DNA of 46,551 nt from Fimbriimonadia bacterium (GCA_029824475.1 JALGYA010000008.1:1-46551); one strand, 5' to 3'. Positions 27,739 through 36,536 are shown, numbered from the stretch's first letter. Notes: generated by a model not told the origin, from the letters alone. A program made the numbers and translations.

Positions 27739-28341
27739 CTAGCCAGTCTGGGCGTAGGCGGTGATGTTGATCTTGACCGAGTCATTGACCTTCGCGGCAG
27801 CCATGTCGGGAATCTTGATTCCGTAGTCGCTCATCTTGAAGTTGAAGGTCGACTTGACCTGCAGCACGTCGCCTTTGAAGCCAGCGGCCGTGGACTTGGA
27901 GCTCTCAGCCAGGTGCTTCAACACGGCTTTGACCTTGATTTCCTTGGTGGCGCCGTGGAGGGTCAGCTTGCCGGTGATAGTGTAGTTGTCGCCCTTCTCA
28001 TACTTGATCTTTGTCGACTTGAAAGTGATCGTCTTGTGCTTCTCGGCGTTGAGCCACATCGGGCTGCGCATATGCTCGTCTCTCAGGTCGATGCCTGTTT
28101 TGATCGAGGAGACGTCGACCGTGAAGGTTCCGGAAGCTTTTCGCGTTGCTGGATCAAATTTGACGGAGCCGGTGACCTTGCTGGTGCGGCCAACAAATGT
28201 CTCAAAATCTGTTGCGCTCTCAACGGTTGCGATCTGGTGTGTGGGCTTCTCTCCAGTGACTTTGAAAGTCTGTTCTGCGGCTGATGCCTGGAATGCCAGA
28301 GCGATGAGGGAGAGTCCTGCGACTGCGTGTGTGAATTTCAT
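27739..28341 (-). CDS. YceI family periplasmic protein
   Basis: A secreted lipocalin-like barrel of the YceI family; members bind long isoprenoid or amide lipids, and some are acid- or base-inducible. The start at 28341 is chosen because it has a strong GGAGGAG Shine-Dalgarno and opens a signal peptide (MKFTHAVAGLSLIALAFQASA); upstream in-frame starts lack both. Family features include VESATDFETFVGRTSKVTGS, the SSIKTGIDLRDEHMRS segment with WLNAEKHKTITF, and YTITGKLTLHGATKEI. The length of 200 aa is normal. The true ligand is unknown; menaquinone or its precursors would be one possibility given mqnE in the window. Confidence 0.93.
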   Translation of the reverse strand: MKFTHAVAGLSLIALAFQASAAEQTFKVTGEKPTHQIATVESATDFETFVGRTSKVTGSVKFDPATRKASGTFTVDVSSIKTGIDLRDEHMRSPMWLNAEKHKTITFKSTKIKYEKGDNYTITGKLTLHGATKEIKVKAVLKHLAESSKSTAAGFKGDVLQVKSTFNFKMSDYGIKIPDMAAAKVNDSVKINITAYAQTG

Positions 28342-28497
28342 TTTGGTGTCTCCTCCGTGGGAGTTGTGACCGTAGCAATGCGCAGGAGAACCAGGCAGTT
28401 CCTGACCAAGGGACAACGGCCCCTTTAGGTTCAAATCTGGGCCTACAAATGGCCCTGAGCAGACTCTCCCCTAGTCACAAAACGGTAACCAGCTCAG

Positions 28498-28905
28498 CTA
28501 TCGCTTGATCACCGATTCGTAGAAGGAGATGACGGAATCGACCGAGTGTTTGGCCACTTCAGCACCGATCACATCAAAGGGGATGGCATCCCATTTCTTG
28601 ATGCGAACGCAGCTCTTTCCCATGTCGAGCTTGTGGCCTGTTGCCTTCCACGCGGCAACAAATGCGTCGTGTGCTTCCTCACTCCCATAGATGCACATCA
28701 TGTAGAGACCAATGTGGTTTTTCTGGCTGCCAAGGCTAATATGCGGCAGCGGTTCCTTGGGGTTGCAGTGGTACCCGGCAGGATAGATCGAATGAGGCAC
28801 GGGGAGGTTGTCGTTGATCACCTTGCGCAGGGCGGAAAAGGCCTCGCGTCTCTCTTCAGGGACTTTGGAGACGTAATCGTCCGGCGAGTCAGCCTTGATG
28901 GTCAT
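28498..28905 (-). CDS. DUF1801 family protein
   Basis: A 135-residue cytosolic protein of the DUF1801 (YdhG-like) family, small alpha/beta proteins of unknown role. Recognisable parts are DYVSKVPEERREAFSALRKVI at the N-terminus, PHISLGSQKNHIGLYM and CVRIKKWDAIPFDVI. A -10-like TAGAAC (complement of 28912-28917) ends 6 bases before the ATG and no Shine-Dalgarno is seen, so it may be leaderless. No functional link to its neighbours is evident. Confidence 0.8.
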   Translation of the reverse strand: MTIKADSPDDYVSKVPEERREAFSALRKVINDNLPVPHSIYPAGYHCNPKEPLPHISLGSQKNHIGLYMMCIYGSEEAHDAFVAAWKATGHKLDMGKSCVRIKKWDAIPFDVIGAEVAKHSVDSVISFYESVIKR

Positions 28906-28954
28906 GACAGAGTTCTACCAGGCCAGCCTGACTTTGATTCCAATTAAATGGCAA

Positions 28955-28989
28955 GGCCCCTCCTCCGACATCGCGTCGAAGAAGGGGCC
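28955..28989 (-). terminator. Hairpin after the ammonium transporter
   Basis: Arms 28955-28969 and 28975-28989 pair over 15 positions with two mismatches around an ATCGC loop. The stem lies 8 bases after the stop that would end the intact ammonium transporter, showing that the displaced 3' end still belongs to that gene. Confidence 0.65.
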
Positions 28990-28997
28990 AAGCGCGA

Positions 28998-29186
28998 CTA
29001 GCTGACTGCCAGCTCCGGCTCTCTGTCCGGAACTTCAGCCACTGCTGCAAACGCCGCCTCTGCGGGAACGGGGGCCGGTTCGAGGCCGTAGCCGTCTTCT
29101 CCGTGATAGGCGAGATCGAGACCGAGCTGTTCGCACTCCTCGTTGGAGCGGAGGCCTACGACTTTGTCGATCGCTTTCGCCAAAAC
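28998..29186 (-). pseudogene. amt: Displaced C-terminal 62 codons of amt (out of frame)
   Basis: This stretch encodes VLAKAIDKVVGLR, then EEEC-type and GLDLAYHGEDGYG residues, which are the end of the last helix and the conserved cytosolic C-terminal region of ammonium transporters. It is out of frame with the gene upstream because of a 17-bp tandem duplication. With one copy removed the frame joins exactly after W395 and gives a 457-residue protein of normal length. The segment is not a gene by itself; no start or Shine-Dalgarno precedes it. Confidence 0.85.
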
Positions 29187-30388
29187 CCACGTCCCGCAGA
29201 AAGCCACGTCCCGCAGAACGCGAAGGCAATTGTCGCGCCGGCTGCAGCGAGCTGTACAAGCACCAGCTGCATTCGGCCATTTTCGAGTGCGCCTGCAGCT
29301 GCGGAGTTGACCGCAGGTGAGGCGAAGACACCGGTGAGAATCGAGCCCAGGAGCCCACCAACTCCGTGGACCGCGACGACGTCCAGAGCGTCGTCGTAGC
29401 CGAGCTTGTGCTTCAGGTCCACCGCGAGGCAGCAGACGCCGCCGGCGAGAAGGCCGATTGCCAGCGCACCACCGACTCCCACAAAGCCTGCAGCTGGCGT
29501 GATGCCGACAAGACCCGCGACGAGACCGCTGGCGGCTCCGATCGCCGTGATCTTCTTCTGTTTGATCCACTCAACCGACATCCAACTAATGAGGCCCGCT
29601 GCTGCCGCCAGATGCGTCGTGAGAAAAGCATTGACAGCAATGGAGTCCATAGCCAGAGCGGATCCAGCGTTGAATCCAAACCAGCCGAACCACAACAGGC
29701 CGGCACCGAGCAGAGTGAGTGTGATGTTGTTGGGCGGAAGGCTTTTGCCCTTGCGTGGCCCAAGAATCATGACCAGCGCTATGGCAGAGACGCCGCTTGC
29801 TAAGTGGACAACCGTGCCGCCGGCGAAGTCAAGCGCGCCGAGATTCATCAGCCAGCCGTTGGAGTTCCATGTCCAGCAGGCGAGCGGGGCATAGATCAGG
29901 AGCGACCAGAGCAGCGTGAATACCAGATAGCCGCTGAACTTGATTCGCTCAGCAACAGCACCAGAAATCAGCGCTGGTGTGATGATCGCAAACTTCATCT
30001 GGAACAGCATGAAGAGCGCAGCCGGGATCGTCTGTTCGCCCAGCGGAGTATCGAGCGAGATGTTCTGGCCCCAGAGATACTGGATGCTTCCGATGAAGCC
30101 AGTTGTGGATTCACCGAACGCCAACGAGTAGCCGAGCATCGCCCAGCTGATGCTGGAGACGCCCATCATCACGAAGCTGAGAAGCATCGTGTTCAGAACG
30201 TTCTTCTTCTGGACCATTCCACCGTAGAAGAGGGCCAGAGCAGGGGTCATGAGCAGCACGAGGGCCGTTGACACGATCATCCATGTGGAATCACCTTTGT
30301 CGATGGCTGGCTCGGCGCTTTGGGCAAATGAAAGGGCGGGCAGCGCGATGGCTGCTCCAAGCGCGGATATTCTCTTGTATGCGTTCAC
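29156..30388 (-). CDS. amt: Ammonium transporter, frameshifted near the 3' end
   Basis: Inner-membrane Amt/Mep/Rh channel for ammonium uptake. It has a signal peptide (cleavage near FAQS, residue 24) and about 11 helices. The pore residues match AmtB: D187 and H195 in ALDFAGGTVVH and H341 in VAVHGVGG. After FCGTW (391-395) a 17-bp duplication shifts the frame, adding 15 unrelated residues (LSAGRGFW...) and a stop. The conserved C-terminal region that contacts PII proteins and couples the subunits is therefore lost from this frame. The start is GTG with GAGG 8 bases upstream. No glnK is adjacent. The shift may be a true mutation, a reversible switch or a sequence error. Confidence 0.93.
   Translation of the reverse strand: MNAYKRISALGAAIALPALSFAQSAEPAIDKGDSTWMIVSTALVLLMTPALALFYGGMVQKKNVLNTMLLSFVMMGVSSISWAMLGYSLAFGESTTGFIGSIQYLWGQNISLDTPLGEQTIPAALFMLFQMKFAIITPALISGAVAERIKFSGYLVFTLLWSLLIYAPLACWTWNSNGWLMNLGALDFAGGTVVHLASGVSAIALVMILGPRKGKSLPPNNITLTLLGAGLLWFGWFGFNAGSALAMDSIAVNAFLTTHLAAAAGLISWMSVEWIKQKKITAIGAASGLVAGLVGITPAAGFVGVGGALAIGLLAGGVCCLAVDLKHKLGYDDALDVVAVHGVGGLLGSILTGVFASPAVNSAAAGALENGRMQLVLVQLAAAGATIAFAFCGTWLSAGRGFWRKRSTKS
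29187..29220. repeat. 17-bp tandem duplication inside amt
   Basis: Two adjacent 17-bp units, 29187-29203 and 29204-29220, are identical at 16 of 17 positions (CCACGTCCCGCAGAA then AG or CG). Seventeen is not a multiple of three, and deleting one unit restores the ammonium-transporter frame exactly. Confidence 0.95.
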
Positions 30389-30542
30389 TTTCGTGACCTC
30401 GGTGCAGAGTCGTTCTGCTAGGGGTCACATCTACGGCGATGGCCAGTTGGTTTGGAACAGTCCAAGAGAGGCGGCGGCGCTGCCGCGAAACAGAACTAGT
30501 CTGACACACGCTCGGCCAGCTTTCAAGCCTTTTCGCTGTGGA

Positions 30543-32174
30543 TTACTCAAGACTTGCGCCAACGAAGCCCACCGAGGACGCATCGGCCTCAACACGTGAT
30601 CGTACGACGAGCCGAATAGTTGGGTCGACGTGCTCATGGATGAGAGCTTCAATCTCTGCAACCGTTTCGGGGTCGACGACCTGCGGAGTGCGGGCGGAAG
30701 CGACCACCCGCCAAGCACCGTTTTCTTGACTCAGGTTCAGGGCGGACAGCGTCGCCCCAGGAATGCGGGTGCCGAGCTGATTCTTCAGCGCGGCCTCGAG
30801 CCTGGTCTGAAGACGCTGCTGCTCCTCGGGGACGGTGGGCTCGACAGGACGGTAGAGGAAATTAGACTTGTTCGCGACGATCGTCAAAATCGACCTGACC
30901 CTAAGATTGTAGTTTCGGCCTGTCTGCTCAATGACTGCTTTTTCTAGTGCGGCTACGTCTCCAGGCGAAAGGGCTGTTGGCGTGCTGACTTCGGCAAGAA
31001 CCTCAGAACCTGTTTCGATATTAGGGATCTCGAGCTTGATGAGCCCAGCGCCGCTGAATCCTTGGAGGCTTTGAGTCAGGGAGCTGTAGACGCCGTTGTA
31101 GATGCGCGATCTCTCATTCTGCTCGTGCTGCCGGTCCAGCTCAGCTTGCGGGACGAAAACCGGTCCTGCAGCATTGTGGTCTGAGGAGACGAGCGACCGC
31201 ACGGTCAGGCTCGCATCTCGTCCAATCGCTTCGATGACACTCTCCTGCATCTTGGCCACGAGGACTGGCTCGAATGTCTGCGGCGTCAGATAGGCTGCCA
31301 TGATGATGATCTCGCCCGTCTCCAGGAACTGCACATCGAAGTTTGATAGGGCTGATCCGTTGACTTCGCCAGCCAGCTTGGTCAGCTCCGTCTTGACGAT
31401 GTTGCGTGTCTCCGCCTCCTGGAAGCTGATCGAGAACGATCTGTAGAACCAGTAGGACATGGCGAGCAGAAGAATCGCGCTCCAACCGAACTGCTTCCAG
31501 ACTGAGCTCCAGCCTTTCCAGGACCACCAGGCTCCAAGCTTGTACGCTGCGAAGATGCCGGCAGCAGCCAGCTCAATGGCTAGGATGTTGACCGCGAAGA
31601 GGAGAAACGCGCCGAATGCCAGCCGCCACTCCTCAGCCGCCAGGCAGATGCCGCAGGAAGCGAGCGTAGGGACGAGCGCGGTGGCAATCGCGACGCCCGG
31701 AAGGGACGTGCTCAGCTTGGGATTCACGAGGGCGTATGCTCCAGCCAGACCCGAAGCGAGTGCAATCAGGATGTCGTAGATGCTCGGATTTGTTCTGGAC
31801 AGGATTTCACTGGAGAGATCTATCAGCGGAGCCATGCTCCCGACCACCCAGCCCAGCCCAATGACGAGCGCGATGCCCAAGACTTCAGCCAGCAGCGATT
31901 TGACCAGCAGCCGCTGGTCATCGCGAATAAGCGCTAAAGCGATACCGAAGATCGGCCCCATGAGAGGAGCGACCAGCATCGCTCCGATGACGACAGCTGT
32001 CGATCCTTGGAGGAGGCCATATCCGGCGATGGCGGCGGAGAGAATCGTCAGAACGAAGTACGACCTGACAGGCGTGCTCATCGCCTCAATCTGATGCAGT
32101 GAAGAGGTCTTTTCTTCAGCAGTGAGCTTGAAGGCACCCTCCATGAAGAGGTACCTGCGCAGAGTTGCCAGCAT
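30543..32174 (-). CDS. DUF389 membrane protein with three C-terminal repeats
   Basis: A 543-residue inner-membrane protein. The N-terminal half holds the DUF389 domain with about six helices (roughly 35-245), including the typical GSTAVVIGAMLVAPLMGPI and SLPGVAIATALVPTLASCG. The C-terminal half holds three copies of a repeat of about 52 residues (near 267-319, 369-419 and 466-517), each with TP, then VA and an ending LxVRS. These soluble repeats are not part of the standard DUF389 and resemble BON-like modules. Start choice is uncertain: ATG at 32174 is used, while a TTG at 32183 directly follows the mqnE stop. DUF389 proteins have no established activity. Confidence 0.88.
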   Translation of the reverse strand: MLATLRRYLFMEGAFKLTAEEKTSSLHQIEAMSTPVRSYFVLTILSAAIAGYGLLQGSTAVVIGAMLVAPLMGPIFGIALALIRDDQRLLVKSLLAEVLGIALVIGLGWVVGSMAPLIDLSSEILSRTNPSIYDILIALASGLAGAYALVNPKLSTSLPGVAIATALVPTLASCGICLAAEEWRLAFGAFLLFAVNILAIELAAAGIFAAYKLGAWWSWKGWSSVWKQFGWSAILLLAMSYWFYRSFSISFQEAETRNIVKTELTKLAGEVNGSALSNFDVQFLETGEIIIMAAYLTPQTFEPVLVAKMQESVIEAIGRDASLTVRSLVSSDHNAAGPVFVPQAELDRQHEQNERSRIYNGVYSSLTQSLQGFSGAGLIKLEIPNIETGSEVLAEVSTPTALSPGDVAALEKAVIEQTGRNYNLRVRSILTIVANKSNFLYRPVEPTVPEEQQRLQTRLEAALKNQLGTRIPGATLSALNLSQENGAWRVVASARTPQVVDPETVAEIEALIHEHVDPTIRLVVRSRVEADASSVGFVGASLE

Positions 32175-32183
32175 GTCCCTCAA

Positions 32184-33185
32184 TTAGGACGGTGTTGACA
32201 TCGAAACTGGTGTTAGTTTGCGAGAAGGCTTCGGCGGGGCCGATCGTTCGATTTCGTTGTAGTAGGAGTCGCGCTCGATGGGAGTGCGGCCAGCTTCGGT
32301 GATCATGTGCACCATATTGTCGTAGGTGAGCACCTGAGTCTTGTTGCCGAAATCTCCTTCGTTGTAGGTGATTTCGTACTCGTGGACCAGGCCGTCGCAG
32401 TCGTCGGCGCCGTACCAGAGGGCTGCCTGAGTGATTTCAGGCGTGTTCATGATCCAGAAGCTCTTGATGTGGTCGATGTTGTCGAGCATCAGACGGCTGA
32501 CGGCGATGTTGCGCAGATCCATGTCGCCGGTGAGCGCTTTGACATCTTCCAGCTCAGTGTTCTCTGGGTGGAACGAGAGCGGTGTGAATGAGACAATGCT
32601 GCCGATTTCGTCTTGGAGATCGCGGAGCTGATCCATGTGCTCAACTCGTTCGCGGGCCGTTTCAATATGGCCGTACAGCATCGTCGAATACTGGGGGATG
32701 TTGAGTGAAGCCGCGTCTCGGGCCACGATTTCAACGGCAGTGAACGCCTTGACGTGCGCTCCAGGCACGACCTCTTTGACCGCTTTGCAGAGGTCCATGT
32801 AGTACTCGTACTTTAGCCGCGGGTTGATGCCGCCAACCATGTGGACTTCGGTGATCCCAACCTCTTCGTGCCATCGAAGTCGAGCTTTGACCTCGTCGAT
32901 CGACATCTCGTAGGGGGTTGGGCCGCCCTTCTTGGCGTAGAACGAGCAGAACTTGCAGAACTTGTTGCAGATGTTGGTGTAGTTGATGTGCTGGTTGCGG
33001 ATGAAGTACGCCTTGTCGCCGTTCTTCCGTTCGCGCACGATGTTCGCCATGTAGGCGACACCGGTGAGATTCTTGGTCTCGTAGAGTCGAATTCCATCTT
33101 CGACAGAGAGGCGCTCGCCCTTGTCCACCTTGGTATAGATGTCCATGAGGTCGGCGCCGACAATCCGTTCTGGAGAGAGTCCCAT
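32184..33185 (-). CDS. mqnE: Aminofutalosine synthase (radical SAM)
   Basis: Radical SAM enzyme of the futalosine route to menaquinone, joining 3-enolpyruvyl-benzoate derivatives to adenosyl to make aminofutalosine. The cluster motif is CNKFCKFC (C73, C77, C80 from the start used) within HINYTNIC. The C-terminal half shows FWIMNTPEITQAALWYGADD, and the end TEAGRTPIERDSYYN is typical of MqnE rather than MqnC. The ATG at 33185 has GGAG 9 bases upstream; a TTG at 33209 without a Shine-Dalgarno is the alternative. It is directly followed by the DUF389 gene. Other men/mqn genes are not in the window. Confidence 0.9.
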   Translation of the reverse strand: MGLSPERIVGADLMDIYTKVDKGERLSVEDGIRLYETKNLTGVAYMANIVRERKNGDKAYFIRNQHINYTNICNKFCKFCSFYAKKGGPTPYEMSIDEVKARLRWHEEVGITEVHMVGGINPRLKYEYYMDLCKAVKEVVPGAHVKAFTAVEIVARDAASLNIPQYSTMLYGHIETARERVEHMDQLRDLQDEIGSIVSFTPLSFHPENTELEDVKALTGDMDLRNIAVSRLMLDNIDHIKSFWIMNTPEITQAALWYGADDCDGLVHEYEITYNEGDFGNKTQVLTYDNMVHMITEAGRTPIERDSYYNEIERSAPPKPSRKLTPVSMSTPS

Positions 33186-33285
33186 CTGCAAGAGCTCCGC
33201 TGGTTTCAACTTTGATTGAAATCAGCTTTCTGATTATGGCTTACGCCGCGACGGTCCGTTAAGTTTGCCGCAGGAGGTCCCGGGT

Positions 33286-33909
33286 TCAGATGTTGACGCC
33301 CAGCGACTGCAGGTGCTCTCTCATCTGGGCGGGCGTGTCGGCCATCGGATCGACATTGAACGCCTGCCATCCAGCTTCGCGGGCCGCCAGCGCGTTCTCG
33401 GCCATGTCGTCGTAGAGGATGATTTCGCTGCCATCGAGTCCGATGCGAGATTCTGCAATTGCAAAGATTTCAAGACTCGGTTTCGTGACCCGCAGTTCAT
33501 GCGAGGCCATGGGCGTGTCGAGCAGCTGGAAGTCCGGATAGAGGGATGAGGTGTTCATCGCTTCCCAGTGAGGGCCGTTGGTGTTGGAGAGGCAGGCCAA
33601 GTGGATTCCAGCGGCCTTCAGGTCGCGGCAGAGATCACCGATCCCTGGATACTCGCTTTCGAGGATTCCAGCATGCACCTTCGCTGCATCAGACCTTGAT
33701 TCAAGGCCGAGATAAGCCGCCAGGCCGTCGCAGTACTCATCAAAGTGGATTCGCTCCGCCTGGAAGTCGTCGAGCCCGGCAAAGTCGTTGATTCCCCCCG
33801 GATCCCGGTTTGTGATCACGCAGCCCGCTGCTTCGGCGGCATTTGCCCACTCGTGGTTGATCTGCAGGAACACGCCTCCGAGATCGAAGCAGACCGCCTT
33901 GGGCTGCAT
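33286..33909 (-). CDS. HAD superfamily hydrolase (subfamily IA-like)
   Basis: A cytosolic phosphatase-type protein of 207 aa. Motif I is CFDLGGVF, with nucleophile D9 and Gly at the usual second-Asp position, as in YihX-like members. Motif II is CLSNTN, motif III the Lys of TKPSLEIF, and motif IV LYDDMAEN. Its start shares one base with the stop of the upstream isomerase-like gene, so it is the third gene of that operon. It probably dephosphorylates a sugar phosphate (inference from neighbours). Confidence 0.88.
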   Translation of the reverse strand: MQPKAVCFDLGGVFLQINHEWANAAEAAGCVITNRDPGGINDFAGLDDFQAERIHFDEYCDGLAAYLGLESRSDAAKVHAGILESEYPGIGDLCRDLKAAGIHLACLSNTNGPHWEAMNTSSLYPDFQLLDTPMASHELRVTKPSLEIFAIAESRIGLDGSEIILYDDMAENALAAREAGWQAFNVDPMADTPAQMREHLQSLGVNI

Positions 33910-34658
33910 CAGAAGTCGAGCCCCTGTGATTTCAAGAACTCATAAGAGACACGGATCGATTCGAGCGGATCCAAGGTGGGGTCATCGTGCTCGACGATGG
34001 CGTACTCGACGCCGCAGGTTCTGCAGGAGTCGATGATGTCATCCCAATCCATGACCCCGCTGCCGATTTCCGTGTGCCCGCCCTCTTCGTCGCCGGCCAT
34101 ATCCTTGAAGTGGACCAGCGGGACACGCCCTGCCATTTTCTGAATCCAAGCGGACGCATTCTGACCAGCCTTTTCCAGCCAGTAGAGGTCTAGCTCAGCT
34201 TGCAGAAATGCGCTGCTGGAGGATTTGAAGATCAGGTCAAGTCCCGTCTCTGTACCAGCTGGAACAAGCTCATGCGAGTGATTGTGATAGAACAGCTCGA
34301 GGTCTTGTTCGTCGATCTTTTCCCCGGCGCGGCTCAACTGCCCACCCAGTTCAATCCAGCCAGCGACGGTCTCCTGAGCGGGAGCCCAAGGCACGATGAA
34401 ACGGTTAAAACCGAGAATATCCGCCTGATGCCGGAGGTCGTCGGCACGCTCTTCAGCATCTTCGATCGGAATGTGCGATCCGATTACGGTGAGACCAAAC
34501 TGGTCGAGCTTCGCCTTCCACTCTTCCGGTGTCTTGTCATAGAATCCGGCCAACTCAACGAATCGATAGCCGATTTCCGCCGTTCTCTCCAGGCTTCCCC
34601 AGAGGTCTTCCTTCATGGAAGCGCGGATCGTGTGAAGCTGAACGCCACCCTGCAGCAT
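33909..34658 (-). CDS. Sugar phosphate isomerase/epimerase-like TIM barrel, cytosolic
   Basis: A 249-residue xylose-isomerase-like TIM barrel (AP endonuclease family 2 fold). Typical parts are VQLHTIRASMKEDLWGSL, GYRFVELAGFYDKTPEEW, FYHNHSHEL, the metal Glu-type ELDLYWLEKAGQNA, LVHFKDM and YAIVEHDDP. It has no signal peptide. It starts immediately after the TAG of a related but Tat-exported gene and overlaps the HAD gene by one base. The two barrels are clear paralogues, sharing the Q-L-x-S/T-x-R start, VELAG and H(K)D motifs. Substrate unknown; such proteins often act on inositols or keto-sugars. Confidence 0.88.
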   Translation of the reverse strand: MLQGGVQLHTIRASMKEDLWGSLERTAEIGYRFVELAGFYDKTPEEWKAKLDQFGLTVIGSHIPIEDAEERADDLRHQADILGFNRFIVPWAPAQETVAGWIELGGQLSRAGEKIDEQDLELFYHNHSHELVPAGTETGLDLIFKSSSSAFLQAELDLYWLEKAGQNASAWIQKMAGRVPLVHFKDMAGDEEGGHTEIGSGVMDWDDIIDSCRTCGVEYAIVEHDDPTLDPLESIRVSYEFLKSQGLDF

Positions 34659-35528
34659 CTAGTCTCTCAGCCCCATGTCGCGCAGGAAGTCGCGGCCCAT
34701 TCGAGCCTCAGTGACCGGGTCGATCTTGTTTGCTTCGAACTCCATGATTGCGTAGTCCATGCCAGCCCGTGTTGAGGCCTCTATGATGCCGCCCCAATCG
34801 AGGATGCCCGCACCAGGACAGTAGGTGTCGTGGGACGTGGCCTCCTTAACATCTTTGTAGTGTGAAAGCCGGCACCGTGAGCCCCACTTTTTGAGCCAGG
34901 CGACCGGGTCTGCTCCGCCGACTTTGACCCAAGCGAGGTCTGGTTCAGCGAAGACGACCGACGCATCGGCGTGCTCAAAGAAGATGTCGAGGCCGTGCTC
35001 GCCGTCGATCTTAGCGAACTCCTGAGCGTGATTGTGGAAACCAACGTCGAGGCCATGCTTCTTGTACTTCGCACCGAACTCGCTGAACTCGTTGGCCCGT
35101 TCGATCCAGGCAGCCTTCGTTTTGGGTGTTGGCATTCCAGGCACGACGACGTACTTGAAGCCGATTTCATCGGCCATCTTGCGAACGCCGTCGATGTCCG
35201 AGCGAATCTGGTTGTAGCTGATATGAGCTGAGATCGCCTTCATGCCTCTTTCGTCAAGGCCCTTCTTGAAATCTGTGTTGGAGGCGCCGTAAGTGCCGGC
35301 GAGCTCGACATTCTTTACACCTGTGTCGGCTAGGCGGGACATCGTTCCCCATGCGTCTTTGCCGAACAGGCTGCGAAGGGAATAGAGCTGGATGGCAATT
35401 TGCGGCCCTTTCGCTGGCTTGGCCTTGGGCGCCGCGCTGCCTGCTGAGAGGAGTTTTGTTGGCGCCGCCACGGCCGCCCCAGCAGCCCCGACGAGCAGTG
35501 TTCGCCTCGTGATTCTGTGCTCGCTCAT
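34659..35528 (-). CDS. Sugar phosphate isomerase/epimerase-like TIM barrel, Tat-exported
   Basis: A 289-residue xylose-isomerase-like barrel with a twin-arginine signal (ITRRTLLVGAAGAAVAAP); the start at 35528 is chosen because it opens that signal. The mature domain has IQLYSLRSLFGKDAWGT, VKNVELAGTYG, FHNHAQEFAK, DLAWVKVGGADP and LSHYKDVKE, the same metal-site pattern as its cytosolic neighbour. It is the first gene of the operon with that neighbour and a HAD phosphatase. Tat-exported members of this fold are frequent in Planctomycetes and Armatimonadota, but their substrates are unknown. Confidence 0.87.
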   Translation of the reverse strand: MSEHRITRRTLLVGAAGAAVAAPTKLLSAGSAAPKAKPAKGPQIAIQLYSLRSLFGKDAWGTMSRLADTGVKNVELAGTYGASNTDFKKGLDERGMKAISAHISYNQIRSDIDGVRKMADEIGFKYVVVPGMPTPKTKAAWIERANEFSEFGAKYKKHGLDVGFHNHAQEFAKIDGEHGLDIFFEHADASVVFAEPDLAWVKVGGADPVAWLKKWGSRCRLSHYKDVKEATSHDTYCPGAGILDWGGIIEASTRAGMDYAIMEFEANKIDPVTEARMGRDFLRDMGLRD

Positions 35529-35660
35529 GATAGTTGGGAGTCTAGCCCACGCGAAGCTCCCCACGCATAAGGTGATTAATATCATCCCGGCAATTTTGAC
35601 GATGCGGGTAAATTGAACTCCTTGGAGCCTGAGTTCCAACGGCGGAGCTCAAGTGATCGT

Positions 35661-36482
35661 ATGAAAAAGACGACTGGATTTACTCTCATCGAGCTGCTCG
35701 TAGTCATCGCGATAATCGCGATTCTTGCAGCAATCCTCTTCCCGGTTTTCACGCAGGCAAAGGATGCCGCCAAGAAGACAGTGTCGATCAGCAACATGAA
35801 GCAGATTTCGACCTCGTGCCTCATCTACTCAGGTGACACGAACGACTACTTCCCCATGAGCGCTTACGCGGTGTTCGATGCCCTTCCTCCGCGCATCTTC
35901 TCGACCTATGACGCGATCCAGCCCTACATGAAGAATGTGGACATCTTCGTGAGCCCTGCAAACAACCCAGGCCATCACTGGAGAGGTCGACTGGAGACGC
36001 TTGGACTGCGGCACAGCACAGTCGAGTACGCAAGCTACATCCCGAATCTCGGCCTGTTCGGCGAGAATCTCTGCCCCCTCGGCATCAAGCCCGGCTTCAC
36101 TCGGGTCTCCTCCCAATCAAACCTTCCTGATCCGGTCGGCACGACGATGTTCTTTGAGGGATACATAAAGAAAGCCGCGGCGCTTGAGCACTACAACTTC
36201 ATGGCGCAGTCGCATCATGTTGAAGGCGTCGTGATCAACTACGCGGACGGGCACACCAAGTTCTCCCGCTACAACGGCATCCCGGATGGCGGCCCGATTC
36301 ACCCGGCCTACACGAGCGCAACGGGTGCTACGACGTACTACAGCTGGGATACTTCGATCCCGCTGCAGAACTCGGACGGTCAGCTGCAGGCGATCCCAAC
36401 TTCGCCAACGTATGTCTACACAGACCTCCACGGAATTCCTGGCACGAGCATCACGGATTCCGAAGACGAAAACCCCTGCTGA
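35661..36482 (+). CDS. Prepilin-type N-terminal protein with DUF1559-like tail
   Basis: A pseudopilin-like protein of 273 aa. The prepilin signal MKKTTG is cut before FTLIE (E5 of the mature form conserved) and is followed by a long hydrophobic helix and [14 protein letters not shown]. The C-terminal half contains a DG-type motif ([10 protein letters not shown]) seen in the H-x9-DG domain of this family. Expected to be processed by a prepilin peptidase and assembled by a type II secretion or pilus machine in the envelope. The ATG at 35661 is used because the signal begins there. The start of the helix is nearly identical in DNA to that of the gene at 36719. A strong terminator follows. Confidence 0.9.
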   Translation: MKKTTGFTLIELLVVIAIIAILAAILFPVFTQAKDAAKKTVSISNMKQISTSCLIYSGDTNDYFPMSAYAVFDALPPRIFSTYDAIQPYMKNVDIFVSPANNPGHHWRGRLETLGLRHSTVEYASYIPNLGLFGENLCPLGIKPGFTRVSSQSNLPDPVGTTMFFEGYIKKAAALEHYNFMAQSHHVEGVVINYADGHTKFSRYNGIPDGGPIHPAYTSATGATTYYSWDTSIPLQNSDGQLQAIPTSPTYVYTDLHGIPGTSITDSEDENPC

Positions 36483-36492
36483 TAAGCAGATG

Positions 36493-36526
36493 GCCTCTCG
36501 CTGGGACTCCAGCGAGGGGCTTTTTT
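36493..36526 (+). terminator. Intrinsic terminator after the first prepilin gene
   Basis: A 12-bp stem (36493-36504 with 36509-36520, one G-T pair) with a GACT loop, then six T (36521-36526). It ends the first prepilin transcript, so the riboswitch downstream belongs to a separate unit. Confidence 0.92.
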
Positions 36527-36536
36527 GTGCCCGGTG

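Noticed and set aside
28998-29570. The 190-codon minus-strand frame as a separate gene
   Set aside because: Only its last 62 codons are meaningful, and they are the displaced end of amt; the earlier part is an out-of-frame Arg-rich read of the transporter.
35596-35601. TTGACG as a -35 box for the first prepilin gene
   Set aside because: The expected -10 position reads AACTCC, so the promoter is not supported.
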